Notes: a model not told the origin generated them from the sequence alone. Shown: positions 11,885 through 23,831, counted from the stretch's first letter. The stretch: 64,000 nt of DNA from Paguma larvata (GCA_030068075.1 CM057841.1:39473030-39537029), one strand, 5' to 3'. Numbers and translations: made by a program.

Positions 11885-12000
11885 GCAATGTCCAGCAAGG
11901 TAGGCGCTACTCACATGGGACTATAAAGCACTTGAATTGTGAGTAGTGTGTCTGATAAGTTGCATTTCTCATTTTATTTTTATTTCAATTATTTTAAATT
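11885..12000 (+). mobile_element. Nonautonomous hAT-type DNA transposon remnant
   Basis: GTCCAGCAAGGTAGGCGCTAC, CATGGGACTATAAAGCACTTG, then AATTGTGAGTAGTGTGTCTG. This resembles the end of a widespread mammalian hAT-type element with the phrase 'agccacatgtggctactgagcacttgaaatgtggctag'. The inner part decays into AT-rich DNA. Its relative may be the 16680-17010 element. Confidence 0.55.
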
Positions 12001-12407
12001 TGCATTTAAAGGTGAAGGAGGCTGATTTCTGTTTCCACCAAAACATTCGTTAGGATACTGACGTAACTTTATTGCTCTATCATGACTGCTTTTCACTTTA
12101 TTCAAAGTAGCACATAAGATATTCCTTCATTTGGGTGTACATGTTAAATGGGTGTGTCATTTCAAGTATTACTCAAAACACATCACTGTTCTAGTTGGTG
12201 TCAACAGAATGAGTCAGTTCAAATGTCTTTTTCTATATATTGATCTGCTATGCTGTAATATGTTTACTAGAATGCTTTATGCAGACAATAGGAGTTACAA
12301 TTGCACTAATGCAATTGCTGCTGGTAATTAAATTCAAATACTTATTATAAACAAAATATCTCTGGTACAAAATAAGTAAATACGAACAAATTTCTACATT
12401 AAACACA

Positions 12408-12540
12408 AAAGCAGGCTGAAGCAGGCTCCAGGCTCTGAGTTATCAACACAGAGCCCAGTGTGGGGCTCAAACCCACGAACCACAATTGTGACCTGAGCTG
12501 AATGTTGACATTTAACTGAATGGGCCACCCAGGTGCCTCT
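12408..12540 (-). mobile_element. SINEC_Fc: CanSINE fragment, antisense, lacking its 3' tail
   Basis: On the plus strand: GAAGCAGGCTCCAGGCTCTGA, ACAGAGCCCAGTGTGGGGCTC, and GGGCCACCCAGGTGCCTCT at the end. The GA-rich complement of the CT tract and the T-run expected to the left are missing, so this is a 3'-truncated or partly deleted copy. Confidence 0.85.
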
Positions 12541-12746
12541 AAGGATTTCTTAAGGGAAAAGGAAACCAATAGATGTCAGAAGCTTCTTTGTACATAAGGA
12601 AAGAAAGAACATCGAAGAAGAAATAAGTGAGGGTAATAAAATAAAAAACTTTAATTTTTATTTTCAGAAATTGTTATGAGGCATAAAAGTTTGTTCAAAA
12701 TACTAAAATAAACAATGTGTTTGGTTACGTATTTTTTGTATGTATC

Positions 12747-12747
<1 letters not shown>

Positions 12748-12789
<42 letters not shown>
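12748..12789. repeat. (TG)21 microsatellite
   Basis: An uninterrupted 42-base TG dinucleotide run, bounded by ATCT on the left and ACAGTC on the right. It is likely to vary in length among individuals. Confidence 0.97.
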
Positions 12790-12790
<1 letters not shown>

Positions 12791-12973
12791 CAGTCATACT
12801 ACCCATGGAGCAGTATAGTGTTATTTTAGAGAGGGTTTAAATTAGTAAAGTAATAAATGTATAATGCAAATTCTACACTAGCCATATAAAAAGTAAAATG
12901 TAAGTGTAACTGATATGCTAAGAAAAGATTTTAAAATGATATATAAAATACTCATTTAAAACCACAAAACACA

Positions 12974-13150
12974 AGGGTGCCTTGGTGGCTCAGTTGATTA
13001 AGCATCCAACTTTGGCTAAGGTCATGATTCATGGTTCATGGGTTTGGCTCTATGTTGGGATCTGTTCTGACAGCTCAGAGCCTGGAGCCTGCTTCAGATT
13101 CTGTGTTTCCCTCACTCACAAAAATAAACAAACATTAAAATTAAAAAAAA
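12974..13150 (+). mobile_element. SINEC_Fc: CanSINE (SINEC_Fc type), shortened CT tract
   Basis: AGGGTGCCTTGGTGGCTCAG, TTGATTAAGCATCCAACTTTG and CAGAGCCTGGAGCCTGCTTC are followed by a CT region reduced to CCCTCACTCACAAAAATAAAC. Probable TSD AAAACACA at both ends, within the host L1. Confidence 0.9.
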
Positions 13151-13743
13151 CACACAAAAAATGCAGAAGAAGAGTAGAAGACACAGATAGTAATAAAGAA
13201 AAAGGGCAAGAAAAAGACAGAAACAATTACAGTAATTATCAACCAAACTATATTGATAGTTTTGAATGTCAATAAAAGAAAACACCAATTAACAAATGGA
13301 GATTGTCAGATTCGGGCAAAAAAAAAAAAAAGACTCAACTATATGTCGTCTATAAGAAACATGCTTTAAATAAAGACACATATAAATTGAAAGTAAATTG
13401 AAGGGTTAAGAATATACCACGCTAACAAAATCAAAAGAAAGCAAAAATAGCTATATTAAATTTAGTCTGAGCAGATATCAAAGCAAGGAAAGTTAATAGG
13501 AAAAAAACAGGGTATTACATCATGATAAAGGGATCAATTTTCCAATAAGACATAAGAATCCTTAATATTTAAATGGCTAACAATAGAATGTCACTCTATA
13601 TTAAGGAAAAACTAACCAAATGGCAAAGAGAAACAGAATACCCCATCATTACAGCTGGAGTCTTCAACACTGCTCTGTCAGTAATGGACAGACGCACCAA
13701 GCAAAAACAGTAAGGAGAGAACTGAACTCAATAACACCATTAA

Positions 13744-13961
13744 AAAAAAATTAAACATTTTTATTTATTTTGGTGAGATAGAGAGAGACAGAGTGTGAGC
13801 AAGGGACGGGCAGAGAGAGGGAGGGAGACACAGAATCCGAAGCAGACCCCAGGCTCTGAGCTGTCAGGATGGAGCCCAATGCGGGGCTCAAAACCACAAA
13901 CTGTAGATCATGACCTGAGCCGAAATCAGATGCTCAACCAACTGAGCTACCCAGGCACCTC
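13744..13961 (-). mobile_element. SINEC_Fc: CanSINE, antisense, with 19-bp TSD
   Basis: An A/T tail complement (ATTAAACATTTTTATTTATTTTG) opens it and GAGCTACCCAGGCACCTC closes it. The duplicated L1 target is GAACTCAATAACACCATTA at 13724-13742 and GAACTCAATAACAGCATTA at 13962-13980, one mismatch in 19. The surrounding L1 ORF2 resumes exactly after the duplication. Confidence 0.95.
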
Positions 13962-15750
13962 GAACTCAATAACAGCATTAATCAGGTATATAATGTACAG
14001 TACATTCAACAGCAGAGTACGTATTCTTGTAAAGCCATATCCAGTTTTCACCAAAATAAAACATATTCTGGGCTACAAAACACATCTTAACAAATGTTTA
14101 AAAACAGAAGTCATACAACGTCTGCCTTTAGACCACAATGGAAATACTAGAAATCAATAACCAAGAAATAACCAATAATCAATAAACCAATAATCAATAG
14201 TAAAAAAGTCATAAAATATATGGAGATTAAGAAATTTACTTCTAAATAACACATGTCTCAAAGAAGAAACCTCATTAAATTTAAAAAATATTTTAAACTA
14301 AATGAAAATGAAAACTCATCAAAATTTGTGGGAAGCAATAAAAGCACTGATTATAGGAAACTTACAGCCCTGAATACATATAGTAGAAAATAAGAAAGAT
14401 CTAAAGTCAGTCATCTAAGTTTCCACCTTAGGAAACAGAAAAGGAAGAAGAAAAGAGATAATGATAATTAGAGTAAAAATTAATAAGATGGAAAACATGA
14501 AATCAATAACCAACAAAAGCAAAAGCTGCTGCTGAAAAGATCCATAAAATTGAATAGCCTTTAACTAGGCTAACTATGAAAACAGAGAGAAGACAAAAAC
14601 TACTACTATCAGAAATGAAAAGGTAGCACTACAAGATCTCATGGAAATTAAGAATAACAAAGAAATACTGTGAATGACTCTATGCCCACAAATTTGATAA
14701 CCTAAGTAATGAAATTTGTTAAAAGACATATTTTGCCAAAACTAACACAAGAAGAAATAGATGATCTGAATAAACCTATAACTACTAAATAAATTGAATC
14801 AATTATGAATAATCTTCCAAAACAGAAACACTAGGCTCAGACACATTCACTGCTGAATTCGAACAGATATTTAAAGAAGAAATGACATCAGTTTTCTACA
14901 ATTTCTTTGAGAGGACAGAAGCATAGAATCATAACACATTTTATGGGGCCAAGATTAACCTGATACCAAAATCATAAAAATATCACAAGATAATTACAGA
15001 TAAATATTACTCATTGAACATAAATGCAAAAGGCTCAAAAATATTAGCAAAATGAACCTAATACTGTGTAAAATAATTATATACTATGACTAAGTGGAAT
15101 TTATTCCAGGTATGTAAGACTGGTTCAACATTAAGAAAACAATTAATTTAGTAATCATTACATCAAAGGGCTAAAAAAGAAAACTCACACAATCATATCA
15201 ATTAGAGTAGGAAAAAAAATGACAACATACAACATCTATTCACCATTAAAACTCTTGGTATAATAGAAACAAGGATAAATTTCTCCACTTGATAAATAAT
15301 ATCTACAAAAATCCTAAAGCTAATATCTCACTTATTGGTGATAAACTAGATGCTTTCCCAGGAAGATCAGAAACAAGGCAAGAATGTCCTCTCTTATCAC
15401 TGCTTTTCAACACTGTACTTGAAATCATAGCCAATGCTATAAGAAAAGGAAATACATTATATCCAGATTGGACAGGAGAAAAAATTTAAAACTATGTCTT
15501 TGTTCACAAAAACAGTTTATATGGAGAATAAAAAAGAATTCACAAAATTACTCCTGAAATTAAGAAATAATTATAGAAGGTTGCAGGATACATGGTTAGT
15601 ACACAAATACCAATAATTTTCCTCTACGAGCCATGAACAAGTAAATTTGAAGTTAAAAAAAAATACACTATTAATGAAGCACTGAAAATATGACATACTT
15701 AAGTACAAATCTATGACATACACAGGGATAATAATAATATAAAATTATTA

Positions 15751-16439
15751 CCTTTTAAAAAAAGTTTCTGTTAAAATGAATGGTGTTTCAGCTATATTAG
15801 GGGAAAAATCAAACAATTATTTTAATTTAAATTATAAAAGTTTCCTTTATTAAAGTTTTATTCAAATATATGATACCTGTTGATAATACATGTGCTCAGT
15901 TTTCTGAAAGAGACTTTGTAAAAAGCTTCACAGATATAATTGTTCATGTATTTCAGCATTTTTATTCAATGAAAACCAATAAACTAACGGTCTCATGTTG
16001 TTTATTGATGCTCACTGGTTTCGATGTTAAAGAGCTTCACAAAGATTTACCCTACCATTAATTCAAATTCAGTACTTACTTTAAATAAAGGAATGTTTGT
16101 TAAATATCCAATAACCAAATATAAATGTTGCAGTATGAATTATGAATTATGTTATCTTGTCAATTTAAACTATATATGGAAGAACTAAATTGGAAGCTCC
16201 ATGGGGCGGGGAAGGGGAGAGGAAAGGTAATCTGTGATAATTAGATAGGTAATGTTGAAACTGAAAGCTTTCATAAAATAAATCATTCACTATAATTTAT
16301 GACATTTTCTAAAATAAATAAATATGCACAAGATTTTAATTATAAATGTTAGCACCATGCAAACTAGTCATAAAACGTACACAAACAAAATGAAGAAAAC
16401 TTTTAATATTGATAAATTTAGTATTTTCATTTTATACAA
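15751..16439. other. Unassigned AT-rich noncoding DNA
   Basis: No repeat family or gene recognised. Low complexity in places (AAAATTATAAAAG, TAAAATAAATAAATATG). A 63-codon frame at 15870-16061 has no recognisable features. Confidence 0.45.
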
Positions 16440-17010
16440 CACCCCTTTGAATCTGATGTTTAAAATAACGAGTTGGCTCAAGTGTTAGTCAATTTACTTA
16501 ACATGGACAGATGTAGTTTTAAAATTAATATGGTTTTGCTTCAAAGTCAAATCGATCCTTCTAAAAATGATGAACCAGTTTTGTCAATGTTTATGTGAGT
16601 ATTAAAAGAAAATTATTTTGGAGAACTCAATTCAGATATTGGAAAACTATTAAGTATGGTTGGAACACTGGAGTGTGTGAATTTACTTTATCAACTGTAA
16701 ATGTTATGAAATCTAAATATGGATGAAGTGTTTTCAGTGAAAATTTAGCATCTTGAGATGTGCACAAGTTTAAAACACATACTGCCTATTCAAGAACTAA
16801 AATGAATGAAAATAAGATATTTCATTTACTTTTACATATGGATTACATAATTAAAATAATTACTGTATATTTTGGGCTCAATGCAATATATTACTGTAAT
16901 CAATTACATACGTTTCTACTTAATTCTTTAACGTGGCTACTAAAATTTTTTAATTACATATGCATTTTGCATTATTATTTTTATTATTCAGCCCCCATTT
17001 AGACACTATC
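16440..17010 (+). mobile_element. hAT-type nonautonomous DNA transposon remnant (probable)
   Basis: The 16680-17000 part matches the remembered body of a common mammalian MER-type hAT element: AATTTACTTTATCAACTGTAA, CTAAATATGGATGAAGTG, GAAAATTTAGCATCTTGAGA, AACACATACTGCC, then AACGTGGCTACTAAAATTTT and ACATATGCATTTTGCATTA near the end. The 16440-16680 part may be a larger Charlie-like interior, but that is less certain. Confidence 0.55.
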
Positions 17011-17529
17011 AAAACATGTGATTAAAATATGACAATTCATACCTAAATGATTATTTGGCAATTTATACATTAAAAAATTAGTTTGTTTATTAATATTACT
17101 TTCAATTTAGATCAAATTTATCTACATTTCCAACAAGATTATTAGATTGTAAATTACATTTCATATTATTATTTTTTCCTTTTAAAAATATTGATCCTGA
17201 TTTTTCAACCCTTTGCTTCATCTGTTACAATTGAGGGGAAAACATATTTAAAAACATGAAGGGGATGTAGTAGAATTTGTGTATACGTATATAAAATTGA
17301 CAATGAGTGGCTGAAGTGACACACGTCTTGTTCATTTCTTGTAACATCACGGCTAGATGAAGCCATTCGGTATATCTTTAAAGTAGATAGCCAAAGAGAA
17401 TTGGGTATGTGATTATTTCATTGATGATAGACTTTGAAATCGGCTAGCTCTTCCCTTGTGGGTTCAGTTTGAGAATCATTTTTTTCATAAGAATAGGAGA
17501 TTTAATTCTCATCATCATCATTTAACTTT
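17011..17529. other. Unassigned AT-rich noncoding DNA
   Basis: No repeat family or gene recognised. Confidence 0.45.
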
Positions 17530-17720
17530 TATTAAAGAATTATCAAGTGATTTGTATGTGTTGGGCTTAGTGTAAGTACTTTAAAGGAATTTTCTCATTG
17601 AAATTTTGCAAGTCCAGGAAGTACACTCTCTATTACTTTCATCATACAGATAAGAAAACAGGCTGGAAAATGTTAAGTCATTTGTATAATAACTAAGAAG
17701 CCAAGAATATCAGTGGTGGT
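17530..17720 (+). mobile_element. MIR remnant
   Basis: AAGTGATTTGTATGTGTTGGG, AGTGTAAGTACTTTAAAGG, TCTCATTGAAATTTTGCAAG, CATACAGATAAGAAAACAGGC and AAGTCATTTGTATAATAACTA follow MIR order (size, 'cctcattttacagatgagg', 'cacacagctagtaag'). Confidence 0.7.
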
Positions 17721-18459
17721 GTATGTGGACTTACTAAAGGGAAAAAGTGCCACAGATGGTACTATCTGTAATTTTTAGGCCACACTCTTAGCACTTATGT
17801 TTGCTATTTAAGATAACTATGCTAAACTTTTTTCACCTGCAAACTAGGAAATATATTGAAAATAAGAATACATTACAAAAAGAAATCTTCATTTGAGTCT
17901 TTAATCTTATATGGAGTAATAAGGCAAATGCCTTTAAGGAAGGCATTTTTTTCACTTTGCTCTTCACCAAATCCAAGGAAGATATAGACTGTTTTGTTGT
18001 GTTACTCTTCTGAGTTGCCTATCTCAGCTGGAACGTTTCTTCACTGCTAATAGCCATCAATGGATGAGAGATGGCATGTAAATTAGCATTCATTTGCCAT
18101 TCTTGACCCAATATGATAGGTCCATGAAAAAAATCTGGGACCATTCAGGAGAAAAGAAAAAATAATGTGAAAGTAGTAAAGTAGTAAGAAAAGTCAACTT
18201 GTAACTTGCAAGGCAAGAGACCACTGCATGGTTTCATGACACTCTTTTTTCTTCTTAGAACCCTGACAGATGAAAAAAGACATGACAGGGCAAGAGTCAA
18301 TAGCCCAATGCACTGCAGAGTCTAAAATACTAAGGTATCCTAGCAACACAAAAGGATTCCTCTTCAGTTTTGGTGAGAAGGTGTTAAAGGCTAAAGCCAT
18401 GGCATATATGCTGCTTGCCCCCTGGCTCATATGACCTATGTCTACAATTATGAGAATTG
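17721..18459. other. Unassigned noncoding DNA
   Basis: No family recognised. A minus-strand frame at 18194-18430 (78 codons) has no similarity I recognise and no supporting gene context. Confidence 0.45.
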
Positions 18460-18810
18460 GCTGTCCTGAGTGTAAAATTCAACTGCCTTTGTCCTTCTCC
18501 AGGGAATTCAACAGTAGAAAGGCTACTCCAATACTTCTCATCTACTGTGAATGCGTGTGCATACGTGTGTGCAAGTCAATGCCATTTATGGTTTGGATTA
18601 TTGTATTTGCTTTTCCTCCTGCCTGAAATTCATTCTCCCCATGATCTTTACAGACCTCGGATTAAATGTCACACCAAAGGAATCTGATGTCAACAACACA
18701 AAAGGTCTTACTTGTCTTGCTTACTGATACATTGCCCTATGGCTAGTCTGGTGCCTGATATATTTTAAGTCCTCAATTATTCAAAAATAGATTAATGACG
18801 GAATGAAACT
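18460..18810 (+). mobile_element. LINE-2 3' end remnant
   Basis: CTTTTCCTCCTGCCTGAAATTC and TTACAGACCTCGGATTAAATG match the L2 3' region ('ctgcctggaat', 'caaatgtcacctcctc'). GTCTGGTGCCTGATATATTTT and GTCCTCAATTATTCAAAAAT at the end match the L2 terminus ('gcctggcacatagtaggtgctcaataaat'). Confidence 0.6.
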
Positions 18811-19199
18811 AGGACATTCATCTGGATGGTATTTTTTCAGATTCCAAAGCTCTTGTAATAAATGCAAAATTATCAAAAAAGCCTTAGAACTAATAACTTA
18901 TTATCCTGAATTTTCGGTTTAGGAAATGAAGCCTCAATTTAGAAGACAATGAGTCTACAGTAATTCAGTAGGCAGGTAGGAGGGCAAAACTTCTGATCCC
19001 ATGCCTGATGGTCTTCCTACTACATCAAAGAAGTAGAAATTAAGATTTTGGTTGGGCCTACTCTGTGGATATGGATTGAGAAGAATTGGAAATTGTATTA
19101 TCTGCACCCATGATTAAGTACTTGCTCTCAATTTTGTTATTTTCATTTTCCCATGAGCCCTGAGATCCTAAAATAGTGAATACTTGTAGTTCCAGAAAT

Positions 19200-19510
19200 G
19201 TACCCTATGTCTTCTATGCTTTCATAGTTTTACATATGCTATGCCCTCCTTCCCGAATGCCCTTCCTCCCTGTGACTGTCATTCAGTACTATCTCAAGAT
19301 ATTTTTCTCCAGATAGACTTCCCGAGTCCTTCAGGAAGAATCAATAACTACCTTTCCCCATTTATCTCTGTCCGCAGTGCCAGATACCTGTTCCTATTAC
19401 AGGATTTTCATGTTTTATTTTATCCACTTACCTACCTGATATCCTCACTAAACAAAATTCATGCTTTAGATATTTGTGAACGTACAATAACTAGCATTTC
19501 ATGTTAAAAG
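19200..19510 (+). mobile_element. LINE-2 3' end remnant
   Basis: CATATGCTATGCCCTCCTTCC, CGAATGCCCTTCCTCCC and CAGATAGACTTCCCGAGTCCT are the L2 phrases 'tgctgttccctctgcctggaatgcccttcc' and 'aagccttccctgac'. It is diverged and contains the frame at 19241-19507, which is fortuitous. Confidence 0.6.
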
Positions 19511-21204
19511 GTTGACCTTGGGAGCAAGGCAAAAGCCCAAAATGTGATTATGATTTGTGGAAGTTCTTTTTTCTTTTAAGTATGTAGAAAGGCAGAATAA
19601 TTCTCAGCAATCGAAGGAAGAAATCTAAGACATCCTCACTGAGTAACCGAAAAAAAAAAAAAAAAGCTGGATGCAGTAAAATAGAGAAATATATAGGATA
19701 CAAAGTAGTAATTAACCTCTTCATATGTGTGCCCAACAGCAATCTTCTAAAAGGGTCAGACAATTTGCAATGAAGATGAAGTTTAGGACATAAAAGGAAG
19801 ACTGATCTCAGAAAAGCTGTATTTCACACACACACTTTTGGGCATTTCCAATCAACACAGGTTGTTAATGTATACATTTTTAATTTTTATTTCTTCTTTT
19901 ATAAAAATAGAAATGCTTTTAAAAAGCAGTCTTAAAAAAACAGGAGAAAATGCAGCCATATCTTATTTTAAGCAAGGTTATAGTAGGAGTCTTATTTATT
20001 TAATTACTGGTTGAAAATGTATTCTGGAAATGTATAACAAAACGCTGGAGAGAAGGGTGTGAGAGACTCAATGGCAGGGAAGATATTGTGAGTTCATCTG
20101 AATTCATATCACAGATGGAAGGAAAAAGAGACAGACATAAAATCATAGCTGGCTGAATGATATATCAAGCAACCCTGGGTCAAAACACTAAACAATACTT
20201 ACAACTCATACAAACAACCTGATTCTGTAAATTTCTTTCTAAATTGAAGAGCAGATTCCTGCAGGCTTTGAAAGGGAATTCTTTTCTAAATTACTGGGTA
20301 ATTTTCTCCACTCCAATTGAGCTATATAATCAGACATGGTCAAAACATTGTACTAGGAAGCATAACAGAAAATGAATTCAACAAAACCATGACTTCATGG
20401 ACCCACAGCTGTAGAAAGGGGTCAGAAATTAAAATGGTTAATGTATGAGCTGGACTTTAGCTGGTTTTTAGTTGAAAAAAAATTCAGTGTTGTATTCATG
20501 GAGCTTTCAAATTATTGTGAGTAATTGAAAATACATTTTAAATTATATTTTTTGTCATATCAGACCCTTAGAAATCTGGACCCATAGTGAGATGCGCTCT
20601 ACGCGCTCTTATTTCTCACCCCTAAGGCTAATTAGAATAAAATGAGGCCCATGAAACTGAGCAAATTAGTATAGCCAAAGTGTCCTTCGTAGTAAAAAAT
20701 CAAATCTTTCTTCCCACCCATGCTCAAAACAGAACTAACAGTTCCCTCCAGATATATTTTGCTTGATGTCAGCAGTCTTAAAAAATTAAAGTACACAACT
20801 CCCACCCCCAGCCAAAAAATAACAACTGATATTTTATAAAAAGGGTGTGTTTATTTCAATACAAATCAAGTATAGAAACAATTTTGTTTTTGTTAAAAAA
20901 AATTATATTGTTCCCAACTGCTGTCTATGAAACTGGTTACCTCTACTGCTTTAGCCTCCAGAAATGGGAGAGAATTTCAAATTAATGCCCCTGTACAATC
21001 TCTTAGCCTGATATCCATATATTCTTGGCCTTGGAAAAGGACAGAATGGCAAAATCAATGACTAAATAAAGTTTTAAAATGCTCTTAATGAAAGAAAGAC
21101 CTCTCCCCTATCCCCTTTCCGAGGAGGGTAACACACTTAGTGTCACAAGGTATTGAGCGGTTGACAAGGTCTTGGGTTACTGGAATACAACTGGCAAGTG
21201 ACAT
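19511..21204. other. Unassigned noncoding DNA
   Basis: No gene or repeat family recognised. A 16-A run (about 19650-19666) and moderately AT-rich unique-looking sequence. One short CpG patch reads GATGCGCTCTACGCGCTCTT at 20592-20611. Confidence 0.45.
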
Positions 21205-21380
21205 TATAAGGGACAATTTTTATCCATTCATTCACTCAGTAACTATTTTTTGGGCACCAAGTATGTGCCAGACAATATTCTAAGCCCTGGTTGTGCAAAG
21301 GTGAACAAAACACAGAAGTCCTCTGAAAACGTGCATCCATTGTCTGGGAAACAAATGAGGAAGACAAGTACATTGTCTGT
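21205..21380 (+). mobile_element. Ancient interspersed repeat of the 'attgagcacctactatgtgcc' type
   Basis: CATTCATTCACTCAGTAACTA, GGGCACCAAGTATGTGCCAG, CTAAGCCCTGGTTGTGC, GTGAACAAAACACAGAAGTCC. I recognise this order from a widespread ancient repeat, but I do not assign its family. Confidence 0.55.
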
Positions 21381-21414
21381 ATTGGAAGATTTTCTTTATG
21401 TTGTTTTTGTTTTT

Positions 21415-21514
21415 TAAACTTAGGTTTCATTCATTCATTCAAGTAATCTCTACGTCCAATGTGGGGCTCAAACCCACAACACATGCTCTTCTGACTGAGC
21501 CACCCAGGCACTCC
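21415..21514 (-). mobile_element. CanSINE fragment, older subtype, antisense
   Basis: TCAAGTAATCTCTACGTCCA, TGTGGGGCTCAAACCCACAA, then TGACTGAGCCACCCAGGCACT. This is the head half of an old carnivore tRNA-Lys SINE in reverse. The 3' half is replaced by an ATTCATTCATTC run. Confidence 0.8.
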
Positions 21515-21829
21515 AGAATTTCTATTTATAAAATTTTCTCCACAACACTTATTAGAGATTGTTATACTAGGATGGAGTAGTTAGAGCAGACTAATTGGGA
21601 AGGAAAGCTTTGAGCTAACAACCAAAAGATGGGACAAGAGCAGGCCATGTGAAGGGCACAGAATGGAGGTGGGGAGGGTAGGGGTGAATTATTTCAGATA
21701 GATCACTATCAAAGCAGGTATTTGAGGAAATTCTTATACATCGAATGCCAAAATATTCATGTATTTCACAGATATACATACATTGAATTTACTTCAATTT
21801 CTTTATATGCATATTATCTTACCCCTAGG

Positions 21830-22015
21830 GCCAGACACATAGTATTTTGTTGGTTTTCTCTTGCTTATACATTTTCCTACCTTTATTTTTGGCTAATATC
21901 TACTACTCTTTTCAGGTTTAGGTTGAAATATCATGTACTCTGGAAGGTTTCTATGACTCTTGAGTATAAGGATATATGAGTCTTCTTTTACTTCTATTGA
22001 TCTCATGTCTATATT
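21830..22015 (+). mobile_element. LINE-2 3' end remnant
   Basis: TGGCTAATATCTACTACTCTT, TTCAGGTTTAGGTTGAAATATC and TGGAAGGTTTCTATGACTCTT match the L2 phrases 'ctggctaactcctactcatcctt', 'caggtctcagctcaaatgtc' and 'gaagccttccctgac'. Confidence 0.55.
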
Positions 22016-22029
22016 AGATAAATATATAT

Positions 22030-22560
22030 CACCATTTCCAATAAGTAAGGAAGAAATACTAGTACTCCCATGTTCACTGCAGCACTATTCACAACTGTCA
22101 AGATGTGTAAACAACCTAAATGTCTATTGACAAAAGAATGGCTAAAGACAATATGATATAAATATACAATGGAATATTACTTAGCCTTTAAAAAATAGGG
22201 AAATCTATAATATGCAACAACATGGATAAATATTGAAGATATTAAGCTAAGTGAAATAAACCAGTCACAGAAAGACAAATAGTGCATGATTCCGCATATA
22301 TGACCATATTTATGGAATCAAAGAGTGAATGGTGTTTGGCAGAGTATGGAGATAAGAGGAAATAAGGAATTACTAATCAATTAGTATAAGGTTTCAGTTA
22401 ATCAAGACAAATAATTTCTAGAAATCTATTATACAACATTGTACCTATAGTTAATAACACTGTATTGTGCACTTAAAAATATTGTTATAAAGATAGATCT
22501 CCTGTTGTGTTCTAATAATTAACAACAACAATAATAATAATATTATTATTAATAATAAAT
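22030..22560 (+). mobile_element. LINE-1 (L1M-type) 3' end
   Basis: ACTCCCATGTTCACTGCAGC, ACTATTCACAACTGTCAAGA, AATGGAATATTACTTAGCC, GTGCATGATTCCGCATATAT, TGTACCTATAGTTAATAAC and GTATTGTGCACTTAAAAATA give the terminal ORF2 and 3' UTR order of old L1s. It ends in an AAC/AAT simple repeat at about 22517-22569. Confidence 0.8.
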
Positions 22561-22569
22561 AACAATAAT
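22517..22569. repeat. (AAC)n/(AAT)n simple repeat with inverted TTA units
   Basis: TAACAACAACAATAATAATAA is followed directly by TATTATTATTAATAATAAA. The AAT and ATT runs are complementary and could fold on each other. It lies at the 3' end of the L1 fragment. Confidence 0.85.
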
Positions 22570-22990
22570 GTAAGCCAAAGATAATTAGTTCCAGAAAAAG
22601 TGAGTTCCCAGAGCAGAGAGAAATCATCACATGTATTTACACAGAATATCTTGTAGGAAATGGTTCACAATGCAGTACAGAGAAATCTCAAGAGAAGCTA
22701 TGATATCAGATCTTTGTTCTCTGTTTCTGGGAATGTGACAACACCAGACAACCCTATTGGTGATTGGTATGTGGGGATCAGAGTGAGAAAAAGAGTGATA
22801 ATGGCAGATTATATGACTAGGCATTGTAGTAATTATATGTCTGGGAGTGGAATTCTACTAAAGGGGCTATAGGCAGGCAAGGGGTTTCCTAACTTCCTCC
22901 TGCCTGCAATGGAGTTACTTTGCTAGACTGGTTCTCTGCTCTTTGACATGGTGAGTTAGGTATAAGAATTCAAAAAAATAAAACAAAACA
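22570..22990. other. Unassigned noncoding DNA
   Basis: No confident family. Open frames on both strands (22627-22872) overlap each other and have no recognised domain. Composition is more balanced than the flanks; an old LTR is possible but not supported. Confidence 0.4.
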
Positions 22991-23157
22991 GGGGTGCCTG
23001 AGGGGCTCAGTCAGTTAAGCGTCCAACTTTGGCTCAGGTCATGATCTCATAGTTTGTGAGTTCAAGTCTCACATTGGGCTCTGTGCTAACACCTCAGAGC
23101 CTAGAACCTGCTTCAGATTCTGTGTCTCCTCCTCTCTCTCATTCTCCCCTGTTCACA

Positions 23158-23188
<31 letters not shown>

Positions 23189-23215
23189 AAAAATAAACAT
23201 TTTTTTTAAAAAAAG
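22991..23215 (+). mobile_element. SINEC_Fc: CanSINE (SINEC_Fc type), expanded CT tract
   Basis: GGGGTGCCTGAGGGGCTCAG, then TCAGTTAAGCGTCCAACTTTG, CTCAGAGCCTAGAACCTGCTT, a (TC)n run at about 23159-23188, and AAAAATAAACATTTTTTTTAA. The TC run is a microsatellite likely to vary in length. Confidence 0.94.
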
Positions 23216-23334
23216 GACAAACCAACAAACAAAAGTGGCTTCATGGAAAACTTTGAATGTTCTACCCTGACTACCATAGCCACCAATCCAGAATAGCACT
23301 GTTAGACCTCTATATAGAAAACCTTACTTGGTCT

Positions 23335-23720
23335 TCCAAACATACCTATAAATTAAGTGTGATTATCATTCCCAAGTAGATGAGGGACCTACAGCAGAGA
23401 AGGGTTTGAGAATTTCCCCAAAGTCATGAAAGCAATTAAAGGTAAAGCTGAGGGGCACCTGGGTGGCTCAGTCGGTTAAGCGTCCAACTTTGGCTCAGGT
23501 CATGATCTCATGGTTCATGAGTTCGAGCCCCGCGTCAACTAGAGCCTGGAGCCTGCTTCAGATTCTGTGTCTCCCTCTCTCTCTGCCTCTCACCCACTCA
23601 TAACCTGTCTCTCTCTCTCTCTCTCTCTAAAAAATAAATAAATGTTAAAATTTAAAAAATGGTAAAGCTGGGATAAAAACACAGGCACTGACTTTAAACA
23701 CTTAAACATATTCCAAAGCT
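23335..23720 (+). mobile_element. MIR remnant split by a CanSINE
   Basis: AAGTGTGATTATCATTCCCAA, AAGTCATGAAAGCAATTAAA, GGTAAAGCTGGGATAAAAACA and CAGGCACTGACTTTAAAC follow the MIR 3' half ('attatccccattttacag', 'gtcacacagctag', 'gccgggattcgaacccagg'). The SINE at 23451-23660 interrupts it. Confidence 0.65.
23451..23660 (+). mobile_element. SINEC_Fc: CanSINE (SINEC_Fc type) with TSD
   Basis: A close match to the felid consensus: GGGGCACCTGGGTGGCTCAG, TCGGTTAAGCGTCCAACTTTG, GAGTTCGAGCCCCGCGTCA. The CpGs in its B-box region are retained. The 'gggctctgtgctgacagctc' segment is deleted after GCGTCA. The TSD GGTAAAGCTG is at 23441-23450 and 23661-23670, within a MIR. Confidence 0.95.
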
Positions 23721-23831
23721 CAATCAGGGAATAAATAAATTATTGAATATTTGTGAATGATAAAACATGCATCTGTGAGGCTATTAAACTATGTGGCTTA
23801 AGTTATTATGAAAGAGACATGTGTATAGGCA

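Larger units (their letters stand above)
12830..15750 (+). mobile_element. Old LINE-1, inter-ORF region through the ORF2 RT domain (pseudogene)
   Basis: Continuous but decayed L1 on the plus strand, split by two CanSINEs (12974-13150 and 13744-13961). Inter-ORF sequence (ATGCTAAGAAAAGATTTTAAA) precedes ORF2. Endonuclease-domain phrases are near 13230-13680 (TCAACTATATGTCGTCTATAA, AGGGATCAATTTTCC, GAGTCTTCAACACTGCTCTG). RT-domain peptides are visible at 15289-15489 (NIYKNPKANISLIGDKL, PGRSETRQECPLLSLLFN). The catalytic FADD region just after it is frameshifted and not intact. Many stops and small deletions show it is dead. The divergence suggests an L1MA/L1MB-age element. Confidence 0.85.

Noticed and set aside
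23011..23080. tRNA genes suggested by A/B-box-like sequence in many places (GGTGGCTCAG ... GTTCGAGCCCC)
   Set aside because: These are the tRNA-Lys-derived heads of CanSINEs. The cloverleaf is not maintained, and each is followed by the SINE body.
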